A stretch of 64,000 nt of DNA from an uncultured Shewanella sp. Its GTDB lineage: Bacteria > Pseudomonadota > Gammaproteobacteria > Enterobacterales > Shewanellaceae. The stretch spans positions 62,001-126,000 of the forward strand of contig CANNEE010000003.1 of assembly GCA_947503555.1 (NCBI GenBank), written 5' to 3'. The translations under genes were made by a program, and so were the position numbers. Each line of letters begins with the position of its first letter. The stretch's first letter is position 1. Of this stretch, positions 53,606-62,372 are shown in pieces. The notes under the pieces are model-generated. The model did no database searches and was not told the origin of the DNA. It saw only the letters and a list, made by a program, of their open reading frames with translations.

Positions 53606-54448
53606 ATGTCTAAAACAGCACTGGAATATGCAGAGCAAGCACAAGAGTTGTGTGTACTGTCAGATGTCTATGTCAAAGTGAATCAGATGCTGATGAGCGA
53701 TGATTGCAGCATGGCGAAATTGGCCGATGCTATCGCCTATGAGCCTGCTATTGCCGCTTCTCTATTGAAGATGGCGAACAGTGCCATGTTTAGCATGCCA
53801 AAACAGGTGGACAGTTTATCCAAAGCGTTAGTTTTGCTTGGCCTATCTAAGGTCAAAAACCTTGTCAGTGCCTATGGGGTGACAGCAGCCTTTTCCGATA
53901 TTGACCCTAAGGTTGCTGACATGGATAAGTTCTGGGAGATTAGCGTCGACTGCGCCCTCATATGCCAATACCTAGCCAATGAAAAACACTTACCTAATAC
54001 CGATGGTATCTTTCTTTCAGGCTTGTTCCATAACCTAGGTATGTTGGCCATCATTCACAGTGCCCCTGATAAGGTGAAGTATTGTGAGGCTTACGACAGT
54101 GATGAAACACCTTGGGAACGGCAACAGGATGTATTTGGCTATACCTTTGCCGATTGTTCGGCTCAATTGCTGACATTATGGAACCTGCCTAGTCAAATCA
54201 TTGAACCTATTGCGCAAGTCAATTTGGAAGAGATTTCACAATCATCAAGTAATGCCAAGCTTTTATATATTGCTTCTCGTTTGGCGGTTATTAACGCTGA
54301 GCCAGGTATTTATCATCTGGATCTTATCGATTCTTCCATTCTTGATGACTTGGATATTAGTGGAGAGGACTTAAAAGAATCCTTGGCATATTGCAACCAG
54401 CAAGCCATGGAGTTACTGGCAGCTTTTCCTATCCAAACTTCTCGTTAG
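53606..54448 (+). CDS. HDOD domain signalling protein
   Basis: The HDOD domain takes up most of the protein: MAKLADAIAYEPAIAASLLKMANSAMFSMPKQVDSLSKALVLLGLSKVKNLV, then FLSGLFHNLGMLAI. Metal-ligand residues of true HD phosphodiesterases are missing, as in all HDOD proteins. Such proteins take part in signalling and stress responses. No receiver or GGDEF domain is attached. It has 280 residues and stands alone. Confidence 0.88.
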   Translation: MSKTALEYAEQAQELCVLSDVYVKVNQMLMSDDCSMAKLADAIAYEPAIAASLLKMANSAMFSMPKQVDSLSKALVLLGLSKVKNLVSAYGVTAAFSDIDPKVADMDKFWEISVDCALICQYLANEKHLPNTDGIFLSGLFHNLGMLAIIHSAPDKVKYCEAYDSDETPWERQQDVFGYTFADCSAQLLTLWNLPSQIIEPIAQVNLEEISQSSSNAKLLYIASRLAVINAEPGIYHLDLIDSSILDDLDISGEDLKESLAYCNQQAMELLAAFPIQTSR

Positions 54449-54564
54449 TTTGTCTCAAATGGGAGTGTGTTTAGGGATAGGAGTGCAAATGGAACTTGGC
54501 TGCAGATATAGGTGATAAATGAAAGCATAAGTTCCACTTTTTGTAACCTAACTTTTACCTGTAC

Positions 54565-54888
54565 ATGGTAAGGTTCGACTATCAGTTACTTATACTAGCA
54601 TTAGCGATATTAATTGCATTGATGTCGCTTCTCTTGAGTTCAATTATGGATGATCTTGTTGTTTACCTTATCTGTTTAGGTCAAATTGCTGCTTATGCTG
54701 CTGCGCACTATTTTATTCGGCAACGATTTGCGAGTCGTGAGCTGGCAACACCTATCAATGCTTGCTTCTTTTTTCTTTATACCGCACCAGTTCTTGGGCT
54801 ATTAGCTACCGAGGCGATGACTCCCTATTCTATGACCAAGCAGTCCCTTGCACTGATAGGTGAGTATTTCTTTGTGCTGTTTAGCTAG
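54565..54888 (+). CDS. Small three-helix membrane protein
   Basis: A 107-residue protein with hydrophobic stretches at about 7-27, 30-50 and 65-85. No ribosome binding site is evident before the ATG, and I do not recognise the family. It ends one base before the convergent flavoprotein gene ends. Confidence 0.55.
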   Translation: MVRFDYQLLILALAILIALMSLLLSSIMDDLVVYLICLGQIAAYAAAHYFIRQRFASRELATPINACFFFLYTAPVLGLLATEAMTPYSMTKQSLALIGEYFFVLFS

Positions 54889-54889
54889 A

Positions 54890-55963
54890 TTACGATGGAC
54901 TCACATCAAAACTTTTGTAGGTTTTACTGATAAAGAGATCTTTTTGTTTGATATTGATAAGTGGATTCCAGCTGGTGACACCAAAGGGAAGCTGTGCCAC
55001 GCCTTGTGATTGACCAACTGGGATCAATACGGCTAACGGGTTAAGCTTATAAGTGCTCACCTTTTTGCCTTTACGCTCTCTGATAATGGATTTGGCAATA
55101 TATTCACCCTGTTTAATCGCAAGATAGCCAAGCTTGCCTTCTCCCACATTGGCCACATCTCCCATGGCATAGAGATGAGTTTGGCCTTGAAGCTTTAGAT
55201 AAGCATCGACATTGATATAACCTTGTTTATTCAAACTATTACGAAACGCTTGCTGTAATAGCTCACTGTTAGGTTGAGTTCCTATGGATTGATAGATTAT
55301 ATCTGCCGAGGCTTGCTCCCCAGAGTTGGTATCAATAAAGCCGTTGTCAGTTGACTCATATCGGCGGCCATATTCGATATTGACTCCCAATTTTTCCAGT
55401 TGCTCAGTAGCCTTTTGGCTAGCTTTGGGGCTAAGTGAGTTGAGTATGCGCGGATGATCATGGGCCAAGGTAATCACTTTTTCGGGAAAGGCGTGGGCTA
55501 TTTCGCCTGCCAACTCAACACCCACTATGCCGCCACCAATAATCAATACACTTTGGGCCGATGCCAGCTCTGTATTAGCCTGTTCTAACTCTTTATGTCG
55601 ATCATTATAGTTCAGGCTCGCCACTGACTTAGCAACAGGCAGGCTAGTATAGCGACTGCCTGTTGCGATAATCGCTTGGTTAAAGCTAATGGTATCGCCA
55701 TTAGTGAGCTCGGCTTGATTTGCTGTTAGGTGAGTGACGCCAGAGTGAATGAAGTCACCTTTTAGAAAGTCTTGATATCGCTTGCGAGGTGCAGCCTTAA
55801 GCTGTTTTGGGCTAGTTAGATTTCTTAAGGTTGAGTAAGTGACTTCAAAGTAATCTTTTTTATCGACCACTAAGGTTTGTATACCAGCTTGTTCTAGCTT
55901 TTGCGCCGCAGCGACGCCAGCGAAGCCGCCACCAATAATTAATAGATCGGTATGTTGAGCCAT
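54890..55963 (-). CDS. NAD(P)H-dependent FAD oxidoreductase (NDH-2/AIF-like)
   Basis: The FAD-binding motif LLIIGGGFAGVAAAQKLEQAG is at residues 7-27; the NAD(P) loop SVLIIGGGIVGVELAGEIA lies near residue 138 and the second FAD motif LYAMGDVAN near residue 268. The organisation is that of NADH:quinone reductases and AIF/FSP1-type proteins, but at 357 residues it is shorter than Ndh (about 430). No membrane-anchoring helix is obvious. It is divergent from a LysR gene. Confidence 0.87.
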   Translation of the reverse strand: MAQHTDLLIIGGGFAGVAAAQKLEQAGIQTLVVDKKDYFEVTYSTLRNLTSPKQLKAAPRKRYQDFLKGDFIHSGVTHLTANQAELTNGDTISFNQAIIATGSRYTSLPVAKSVASLNYNDRHKELEQANTELASAQSVLIIGGGIVGVELAGEIAHAFPEKVITLAHDHPRILNSLSPKASQKATEQLEKLGVNIEYGRRYESTDNGFIDTNSGEQASADIIYQSIGTQPNSELLQQAFRNSLNKQGYINVDAYLKLQGQTHLYAMGDVANVGEGKLGYLAIKQGEYIAKSIIRERKGKKVSTYKLNPLAVLIPVGQSQGVAQLPFGVTSWNPLINIKQKDLFISKTYKSFDVSPS

Positions 55964-56006
55964 GATTCTCTCTTTTAAAATGATTTGCTGTGGCTACTTT
56001 ATGTCA

Positions 56007-56057
56007 TTGCAAAAATGTATCCAATGAGAGAATATGCGCGTCAAGTGTGCATTTTTG
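56007..56057. promoter_or_regulatory. Possible LysR-binding inverted repeat
   Basis: CAAAAATG near 56010 and CATTTTTG at 56050-56057 form an inverted pair in the 118-base gap between the divergent flavoprotein and LysR genes. This is the normal place for LysR control of both. Confidence 0.35.
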
Positions 56058-56081
56058 TTGCTGCATTAAGGAGCCGATAAA

Positions 56082-56954
56082 TTGAATAGATGGAATGAAA
56101 TCCGCACCGCCTATCAGTTGGCTAAGCTCGGCACTGTATCGGCTACGGCAAAGGAGCTTGGTGTTCATAGAGCGACTGTGATGCGTCATATTGATGCTCT
56201 TGAAGCGGCAATGGAGACCGTATTATTTCAGCGCAATGATAAGGGATATATTCCTACTCAAGCGGGAATTGAGCTGATGCAAGTTGCCGAAGTCAGCGAC
56301 CATCATTTTTCACGATTAGCGCTTAAGTTTAAAAGTATCGACGAGGAGCTTAGTGGAGTGCTACGTATCACAGCGGTAGAAGAGATGGCTCAATATCTCA
56401 TGCCAGTGGTTGCCCATTACCAAATGAAGCATCCTAAAATGCGGGTAGAGTTTATTGGCGATCTCAGAAACTTTGCATTGGAATATGGTGAGGCCGATAT
56501 TGCGATACGAGCGGGAGCACGCCCTACAACCCCTGATAATATTGTGTTTGAGCTCTTTAGCCGTGAGTTAGTATTTTGCGCCCATAGTAGTTATATCGAA
56601 CGCTTAGGTATGCCGAATAGTGTGAATGCCATGACTGAGCATCACTTTGTTTGTTTAAAAGATAGAGCCGCGCATTTGGCCTGGAATGAATGGATCTATC
56701 AGCATATAGAGTCGGAAAAAATCAGTGTGATGGCGACAAGTATGCGCAGTGTATTTGAGGCGATTTTAGCGGGTTGTGGTATAGGTATTTTGCCTAAGGA
56801 TACGGTTGAGACCGAGAGTGAGTTAGTGGAGTTAAGTTTAGGAGAGACTTGGCAAGTCTCTGTGTGGGGCTTAGTACACAGGGATATGTATAAGTTATCG
56901 AAAGTGAAAGAGTTTGTTGCTTTGCTTAAGGCAATGAAACAGAGCCAACATTAA
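56082..56954 (+). CDS. LysR family transcriptional regulator (TTG start)
   Basis: A TTG start is supported by AAGGAG located 8 bases upstream. The sequence MNRWNEIRTAYQLAKLGTVSATAKELGVHRATVMRHIDALE contains the LysR helix-turn-helix. The remaining 200 residues form the effector domain (LSGVLRITAVEEMAQYLMPVVAHYQ). Divergent placement suggests it controls the flavoprotein gene at 54890-55963. It is convergent with the aminotransferase gene. Confidence 0.88.
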   Translation: MNRWNEIRTAYQLAKLGTVSATAKELGVHRATVMRHIDALEAAMETVLFQRNDKGYIPTQAGIELMQVAEVSDHHFSRLALKFKSIDEELSGVLRITAVEEMAQYLMPVVAHYQMKHPKMRVEFIGDLRNFALEYGEADIAIRAGARPTTPDNIVFELFSRELVFCAHSSYIERLGMPNSVNAMTEHHFVCLKDRAAHLAWNEWIYQHIESEKISVMATSMRSVFEAILAGCGIGILPKDTVETESELVELSLGETWQVSVWGLVHRDMYKLSKVKEFVALLKAMKQSQH

Positions 56955-56965
56955 CCGTTGGCTCT
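56941..56965. terminator. Terminator between LysR and aminotransferase genes
   Basis: Stem AGAGCCAAC/GTTGGCTCT with a 7-base loop overlaps the LysR stop codon and serves convergent genes. The T tract is weak. Confidence 0.55.
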
Positions 56966-56990
56966 GGTGATACTTCTTAAATTTAGTTTC

Positions 56991-58319
56991 TTAGCTTCGC
57001 GCTGCAATCGCTTGAGTCATGGCGAGATCGGCGACCTCTTCAAGCTTAGCTAAGTCGATATTTTTGTGGGCTTCACAGATAAACCAAGGCTCACGAGAAT
57101 CGGGTTCTAGCATAATGCCGTGCTCGATCAGCTTGTGGGCAAATTCGGTGTAAAGATCGCTGTCGGTTTGTTTCCAGTCGCGATAGTTTTGTGGAACTTG
57201 ATTGCCAAAATGGATTCCAAACATGGCATCAGGGCCTGCAAATCTGTGCTCTATTCCGTGTTTAGTAAATACGCGAGATAGGACTTGCTGGATCTCGGCG
57301 CCGATCTGATTGATGCTTTGATAGGCATCGGTCTGATCAAGGATCTCTAAGGTCGCTTTAGCTGCACTTAAGGCGATCATATTGGCGGTATAGGTTCCCC
57401 CATGGGTTACGCCATTTTTGCCAAAGTTAATCATATCCATCACATCGGCTCTGCCGCCAAATGCTGCCACTGGGTAACCATTACCCATGGCTTTAGCATA
57501 AGTGGTGAGATCTGCATGTATACCATAGAGCTCCTGTGCGCCGCCTTTAGCGACACGGAAGCCGGTTTTCACCTCATCCATAATCAGTAGGCTGCCATTG
57601 GCATCACACATGTCTCTGAGCTTTTGCATATACTCCTGAGAAGAAGCGATACTGCCGCAGTTTCCTAGAATCGGTTCGATAACGATAGCCGCAATATCAT
57701 CACCTACACGAGCAAAGACATGGTCAATGGCGCTGAAATCATTTAATGGTACCGTTTCTAAATGTTCTCGGCTGGCTTCGGGAATACCGATACCAAAGGC
57801 GGCAATTTTAGGTGCTGCTTGCGTTTCGCTGTCCCAGTTGTCGACATCGGACTTCCACATCATCTCGTCATAAAGGCCGTGAAAACCACCTTCTACCACC
57901 ACAATTTTATTGCGACCGGTAAAGCCTCGAGCGGTGCGCACAGCCCCTAATACCGCTTCTGTGCCTGAATTGGCAAAGCGCATCTTTTCAATGTTCGGAC
58001 ACATCTTTTTGATGAGTTCGACCACTTGAGAGTCAAGATCGGTTGAAAAGCCTGAGATAGTGCCGCGTTGGGTAATAGTGTTGATGACCGCCTCGTCGAC
58101 CCTGCTATCCCTATAGCCCAAAATGATAGGGCCGTAGGCTAGGCGAAAATCGATAAACTCTTGATCGTCTGCATCGGTAATGGTGCAACCTAAACTGCTT
58201 TTTACAAAAACTGTGTTGTCCTCACCCCAGTAACGATAACTGTCGGCTACCCCTAGAGGCATATTGGTATGGGCTTGCTTGAGTAATTGGTGCGTTACAG
58301 GTTTAGGTGTATTTGACAT
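56991..58319 (-). CDS. Class III aminotransferase, HemL-like
   Basis: The 442-residue PLP enzyme shows the glutamate-1-semialdehyde aminomutase pattern: NSGTEAVLGAVRTARGFTGRNKIVVVEGGFHGLYDEM, then LLIMDEVKTGFRVAKGG, and the PLP lysine in LTTYAKAMGNGYPVAAFGG. It resembles HemL but may be a paralogue with a different substrate; no other haem genes are nearby. It is a single gene, convergent with LysR, with a long AT-rich upstream region. Confidence 0.85.
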   Translation of the reverse strand: MSNTPKPVTHQLLKQAHTNMPLGVADSYRYWGEDNTVFVKSSLGCTITDADDQEFIDFRLAYGPIILGYRDSRVDEAVINTITQRGTISGFSTDLDSQVVELIKKMCPNIEKMRFANSGTEAVLGAVRTARGFTGRNKIVVVEGGFHGLYDEMMWKSDVDNWDSETQAAPKIAAFGIGIPEASREHLETVPLNDFSAIDHVFARVGDDIAAIVIEPILGNCGSIASSQEYMQKLRDMCDANGSLLIMDEVKTGFRVAKGGAQELYGIHADLTTYAKAMGNGYPVAAFGGRADVMDMINFGKNGVTHGGTYTANMIALSAAKATLEILDQTDAYQSINQIGAEIQQVLSRVFTKHGIEHRFAGPDAMFGIHFGNQVPQNYRDWKQTDSDLYTEFAHKLIEHGIMLEPDSREPWFICEAHKNIDLAKLEEVADLAMTQAIAARS

Positions 58320-58704
58320 GTTTTTTGTCTCGAAACAGCTGAAATTGTGACGAATGATACAGTTTGTTTTGAGTGATGGCTATATGGGGGCTAAGAGTTT
58401 TGATGATTTAGAAATGACTGAATAAGTTCATTTTGAATGGGTAAAAATCAGGGGCAAGCTTCCCATTGGCAGCTTTGTAGCATACTAACTAGAATTTTTT
58501 TTTATATATCATAGAGGTATTAGCTCGCTTTGACTGTCAATTATTGGACATCTTGTGATTAATTTTTATGCTATCTAACTGAATTTAAATATTAATATAA
58601 AAAGTTTGTCTATCTATTTGATAGTCAATATAAAGTTGACACCTTTTTGCCAATTAGTTGACAGTATTATTTGTTACTAATGTTTCATAAAATAACCATA
58701 TAAG
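58320..58704. other. AT-rich intergenic region with clustered GTCAA/TTGAC half-sites
   Basis: A 385-base gap between the aminotransferase and the small membrane ORF. GTCAA or TTGAC occurs at about 58536, 58624, 58636 and 58658, with GTCAA and TTGAC facing each other at 58624-58640. CTGTCAATTATTGG (58534-58547) and CCAATTAGTTGACAG (58650-58664) form a long-range imperfect inverted repeat. No structured RNA is obvious. Confidence 0.45.
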
Positions 58705-58866
58705 ATGTTTTTTGAGTGGTTTATTCCCATGTTTCGTGCAGTAAAGTTGTTGATTATAGGCTATGCCCTATGGCTAATATTGGCAGATGTAGCTCAATAT
58801 TTTGGCTATGACTCTGTGGAGCAAGCTTTTGCTCAAGTCTTGTATCTCGATAACTCTGAGTCGTGA
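58705..58866 (+). CDS. Putative 53-residue membrane protein
   Basis: The frame reads MFFEWFIPMFRAVKLLIIGY then ALWLILADVAQYFGYDSVEQ and ends at 58866. One hydrophobic helix (LLIIGYALWLILADVA) is followed by an acidic tail. An internal ATG at 58729 gives 45 residues and could be the true start. A good terminator follows. I do not recognise the family. Confidence 0.5.
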   Translation: MFFEWFIPMFRAVKLLIIGYALWLILADVAQYFGYDSVEQAFAQVLYLDNSES

Positions 58867-58915
58867 ATAACTAGTGTAGATTATTGCTCGTCTGAGTTGG
58901 GGTACGGGGCAAAAT

Positions 58916-58950
58916 AAAAGCGAGCATTCAATATGCTCGCTTTTGCTTTT
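58916..58950. terminator. Bidirectional terminator before ppiC
   Basis: Stem AAAAGCGAGCAT/ATGCTCGCTTTT with a 5-base loop followed by GCTTTT. It serves the small membrane ORF and the convergent ppiC gene. Confidence 0.8.
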
Positions 58951-58975
58951 TAGTGGTACCCCAAGGTGTGGATTA

Positions 58976-59254
58976 TTAAGTGCGATACAGCACTTTTATT
59001 ACATGCCAACCGAACTTAGTTTTAACTAAGTGGGGAGTTAATAGCTCGCCTGTGAAACAGACTTTATCGAATTGCGGCACCATTTGACCTTTCTTAAATT
59101 CGCCTAAACTGCCGCCTTTTTTGCCCGATGGGCAAGTGGAGTGCTTTTTGGCTAATACATCAAACTTGGCGCCTTTTTGCAGCTTGGTAATGATCTCTTC
59201 TGCTTGTTCCTTGTGTTTCACCAAAATATGGAGAGCGGCTGCGGTCTTAGCCAT
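58976..59254 (-). CDS. ppiC: Peptidyl-prolyl cis-trans isomerase C (parvulin)
   Basis: A 92-residue single-domain parvulin: [61 protein letters not shown] and GWHVIKVL match PpiC end to end. It catalyses proline isomerisation in the cytoplasm. There is no signal peptide. The single gene has a strong downstream terminator. Confidence 0.94.
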   Translation of the reverse strand: MAKTAAALHILVKHKEQAEEIITKLQKGAKFDVLAKKHSTCPSGKKGGSLGEFKKGQMVPQFDKVCFTGELLTPHLVKTKFGWHVIKVLYRT

Positions 59255-59403
59255 GAAAAGCCCTTTAATGCTGATTACGATTAATGGGGATTATACCTGT
59301 TAACGGCATGAGTGTAGAGTTTTGGCTTATTATCTTTAGGCAAGCTTTTACCTTGATAACCAAAGCACACTGAGAAGGATACTTCTCTGTGTGCGGTTCA
59401 TTG

Positions 59404-60228
59404 CTATTGCACCCACTCCTGTCGAAAAGATTGGGGAGATTGGCCCGAGAGACGTTTAAAGAAGCGGCAAAAATAGCTGGTTTCTTTATAGCCTAACTCC
59501 ATAGAGATGGTTTTAATACTTTTATGGGTAAACGCCAGCTCGCGTCTAGCTTCGACGATCACCTTATCATGTAGCAGTTGTGTCACTGTCTTACTAAATT
59601 GCTCTTTACTTAGCTCGTTCAGTCGCTTGCCAGTCATGGAAAGCTGCTCTGCATAATAGGTAACATCTTTGCGAACTTTAAAGTTGTCATCAATCAGTTT
59701 GAGTAGCTTCACCATACGTAGGTCGGCGTTAGATGTGCAATCCTCCTGATCATCTAAGTAGCGCATCATATAACGAAGAAATGCCAGCAGCAGGGTACTC
59801 ATTAGATCCTTGTCTGGCATTTCACTGTTGAGCTCAACAATCATGATATCGATTAAGGCGCGTATATCTTTCTCTCCTTGCTTATCTAAAAGGAGAAAAG
59901 GCTTGGCACAGCGATTTTGCAAAAATAGCCTATCTATAGGTAGCTGACTTTGGGATTCAGCATTAATAAACTCTGGATTAAAGGAGATAGAGCAGAGTTT
60001 AGTTGGGACAGTTCTGACATCATGGACTTGACCCGGTGCGATAAAAAAGACCTTGCCTGGAAGCATGGAGTATTCGTTGAAGTCGATGCTCTGATAGCCC
60101 TTGCCCTCTAATACCCAAAAGATTTCAAAAAACTCATGCCTGTGAGGCACAGGTGTTTCTATTATGGGGTCATCAATTAGGTCGATATCGAATATGGCCC
60201 CTTTAGGTAATTTTTTTATCTCAATCAT
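59404..60228 (-). CDS. AraC family transcriptional regulator
   Basis: The N-terminal cupin sensor (VPHRHEFFEIFWVLEGKGYQSID, KVFFIAPGQVHDV) is followed by two helix-turn-helix motifs ending KSIKTISMELGYKETSYFCRFFKRLSGQSPQSFRQEW. It is 274 residues long. It lies 137 bases downstream of the outer-membrane-protein operon on the same strand, and may control it. Confidence 0.88.
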   Translation of the reverse strand: MIEIKKLPKGAIFDIDLIDDPIIETPVPHRHEFFEIFWVLEGKGYQSIDFNEYSMLPGKVFFIAPGQVHDVRTVPTKLCSISFNPEFINAESQSQLPIDRLFLQNRCAKPFLLLDKQGEKDIRALIDIMIVELNSEMPDKDLMSTLLLAFLRYMMRYLDDQEDCTSNADLRMVKLLKLIDDNFKVRKDVTYYAEQLSMTGKRLNELSKEQFSKTVTQLLHDKVIVEARRELAFTHKSIKTISMELGYKETSYFCRFFKRLSGQSPQSFRQEWVQ

Positions 60229-60365
60229 AGTGAATTAGTACGTTTTTACCGCTATAAAGTTATTGTATTAATTTTCATACAGCCATAGGTTAAATATAGT
60301 TAAACTTTCCACTCTAACCTATTAGCCTTACGGGCTATGGAAAATTACAACCTTTTGTTTTATAT

Positions 60366-61556
60366 TTAGAAATAGTGCTCAATGGTGAGTTGGATATAGC
60401 TATCCTTACGTAAGCTCCAACTTGAGGATGAAAGTGCGTTACTTGAGAAGAATCGACCGTCAATTATCATCTTAGTGCTGTCTCCTACACGCATATTGCC
60501 TTCGATGACTAGACTCTTATCATTAAAGTCTAAATCATAGCCAACCCCAACTAATAACTCTGTACTATCAGTGTCATTCATTGTAAGGCGTGCCCCCAAG
60601 GTGATATCGTTTTGCATTCCCGAGCTCGCTGATTTTCCTCGCTCATCCCAAGCATATTCGACTAATAGACCGACATCGGCAGCAGTTTCATTCACGCCAT
60701 AGTAGGTATATTCAAATCCTGATTGAATAGCTGAGTATCTTTGTTGGTTATTATCTTGAATGATGACTTCAAGCTTTAATAACCAAGCATCTAAGGTGGC
60801 TTGGGCATCAATACCTAATCTATCTATCTGCTCATAGTAAGGTGTGAGCCTGCCATTGGATTTGGGCAGCAGCACAGGTTCTCTGTTCGTGCCTTTAAAC
60901 CAATAGGCACCGATGTCAAAGATATCGATACTATGGCTCCACCGCAGCGCTAAATCTAAGTGGTGCTCATCGGCTCCGGATTCATAGCGTGGATGCTTAG
61001 TGTCGACAAGCCTTGGCCCGCGTAAACGTCCCTTATAACCAGCAAAGGTGCGTTCTCTAAATCCAGGAAGAAGATAGCCATCTAATGTCCCCCAATCCCT
61101 AACTAAAGAGAGGCTTATCATAGGTTGGCCTAGCTTTTCTTCACCGTCAAAGCTTTCTACGCTGTCGGTTTGGTTGATGATGTCGACTAGGTGTTGAAAT
61201 TCGGTAACGCCCCAAAATACCTTGCCGATACCGACTCGTGATTCCCAGCCATCGCCCACATGAACCCAAAGTAATTCTCGTATATCACTATGGGTGCGTT
61301 CACTGTCTCGCTGATCCCAGCGCACAAAAGGCTTAAAGGTAAAGCTGCTATCACCATCTTGCCATTCCCAATAAAGTTCGGGTTCGGCACTGAGTGATAG
61401 ATTCGTTTTGTAATCTTGCTGCGGATACTGACCTTCTTCCAAGTAGCCTTTTAACTCGGCGGCAACATTGCCCGAAAGTGTAAAATTAACCTCTTTGGCA
61501 AGGGCATTGCTGCCCATTGCCATTAGAGTGGCAGCGAATAACACACTGCTTTTCAT
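60366..61556 (-). CDS. Outer membrane beta-barrel protein of an MMPL-associated export operon
   Basis: A signal peptide ends near ALAKE at residue 21. The mature protein has alternating beta strands, aromatic-rich, for example ELYWEWQDGDSSFTFKPFVRWDQRD, and ends in the aromatic QLTIEHYF. Its ATG overlaps the preceding stop by one base (TAATG), so translation is coupled. Its partners suggest it is the outer membrane part of a lipid or hydrophobic-compound transport system. The family name is not certain (DUF1302-like). Confidence 0.8.
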   Translation of the reverse strand: MKSSVLFAATLMAMGSNALAKEVNFTLSGNVAAELKGYLEEGQYPQQDYKTNLSLSAEPELYWEWQDGDSSFTFKPFVRWDQRDSERTHSDIRELLWVHVGDGWESRVGIGKVFWGVTEFQHLVDIINQTDSVESFDGEEKLGQPMISLSLVRDWGTLDGYLLPGFRERTFAGYKGRLRGPRLVDTKHPRYESGADEHHLDLALRWSHSIDIFDIGAYWFKGTNREPVLLPKSNGRLTPYYEQIDRLGIDAQATLDAWLLKLEVIIQDNNQQRYSAIQSGFEYTYYGVNETAADVGLLVEYAWDERGKSASSGMQNDITLGARLTMNDTDSTELLVGVGYDLDFNDKSLVIEGNMRVGDSTKMIIDGRFFSSNALSSSSWSLRKDSYIQLTIEHYF

Positions 61557-62362
61557 TATCTTGCTCTCTTTAATGCGTTTTTGTTGAAGTCACCTTCGGA
61601 GAGCCCTGTATTGAACTCAATATCCGCCAGTGCCATGACAGTCGCTTTGCCGTTTTGATGGTTATTCATCACCTGTTTATGGGCGCGCCAGTATTTATTG
61701 AGATACTGTTTGTAATCTCGGTATTTAAGCGTTTTAAGTAGGCTGTTTTTTCTGTCATAGAACTCGACTTTATCGATACGATAATGGACAGTGTCTACCC
61801 AAACGATACGACGGGTATAGCCAGAAGTTTTATCTACTGGGTATTGCTCGACCATGGCGCACTCACCCAGAGTACAAACATCATTGCCTAGGAATTTATA
61901 GCTGTATTTTTCTAGCTCAAAGGAGCTGAGATCTTCAAATGCAAATTCAGATCCCATAAATGGTCCTGACTTGTTGCGAGATGAGATACGCTTCACTCGC
62001 TTTAACGACGGTAGATACAACCATTGATCATCCGGGGTTAAGGTATGGGAAAAGCTTAAGAAAGCTGTGCCTTTTACATCTCTTGGTTTATCAAAGACGG
62101 TTAAACTTTTATCACCGTCTCCTTCAACTTCGAGGGATTTCATACGCATAGTTCGCACGGCTTCTTCGCCTTGAGCATTACGAAGAGTCATGGTCATGTT
62201 CGCTTCAGAGTTGCCCCAGCCCATATCCCTGACTTTGGCTTGCTTCGATATTTCAAAGCCTTGTTCTTCGGCTGTTTGCGCCATTGCCGATTGAGATAAT
62301 GTGGCCGTTAGCATGGCGCCGGTCAGTAGCAACTGGCTAAATTGGGTTGTAGTCATAATCAT
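61556..62362 (-). CDS. LolA-like outer membrane lipoprotein-sorting protein
   Basis: ATG 62362 (MIMTTTQFSQLLLTGAMLTA) has AGGA upstream; the frame is open to 62407. A signal peptide ends near AMAQ. NMTMTLRNAQGEEAVRTMRMKSLE and GTAFLSFSHTLTPDDQWLYLPSLKRVKRISSRNKSGPFMGSEFAFEDLS match the LolA-like PF17131 family. These proteins accompany MMPL-type RND transporters and probably carry lipid through the periplasm. It starts 10 bases after the transporter stop. Confidence 0.9.
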   Translation of the reverse strand: MIMTTTQFSQLLLTGAMLTATLSQSAMAQTAEEQGFEISKQAKVRDMGWGNSEANMTMTLRNAQGEEAVRTMRMKSLEVEGDGDKSLTVFDKPRDVKGTAFLSFSHTLTPDDQWLYLPSLKRVKRISSRNKSGPFMGSEFAFEDLSSFELEKYSYKFLGNDVCTLGECAMVEQYPVDKTSGYTRRIVWVDTVHYRIDKVEFYDRKNSLLKTLKYRDYKQYLNKYWRAHKQVMNNHQNGKATVMALADIEFNTGLSEGDFNKNALKRAR

Positions 62363-62372
62363 GTTTCCTGCA

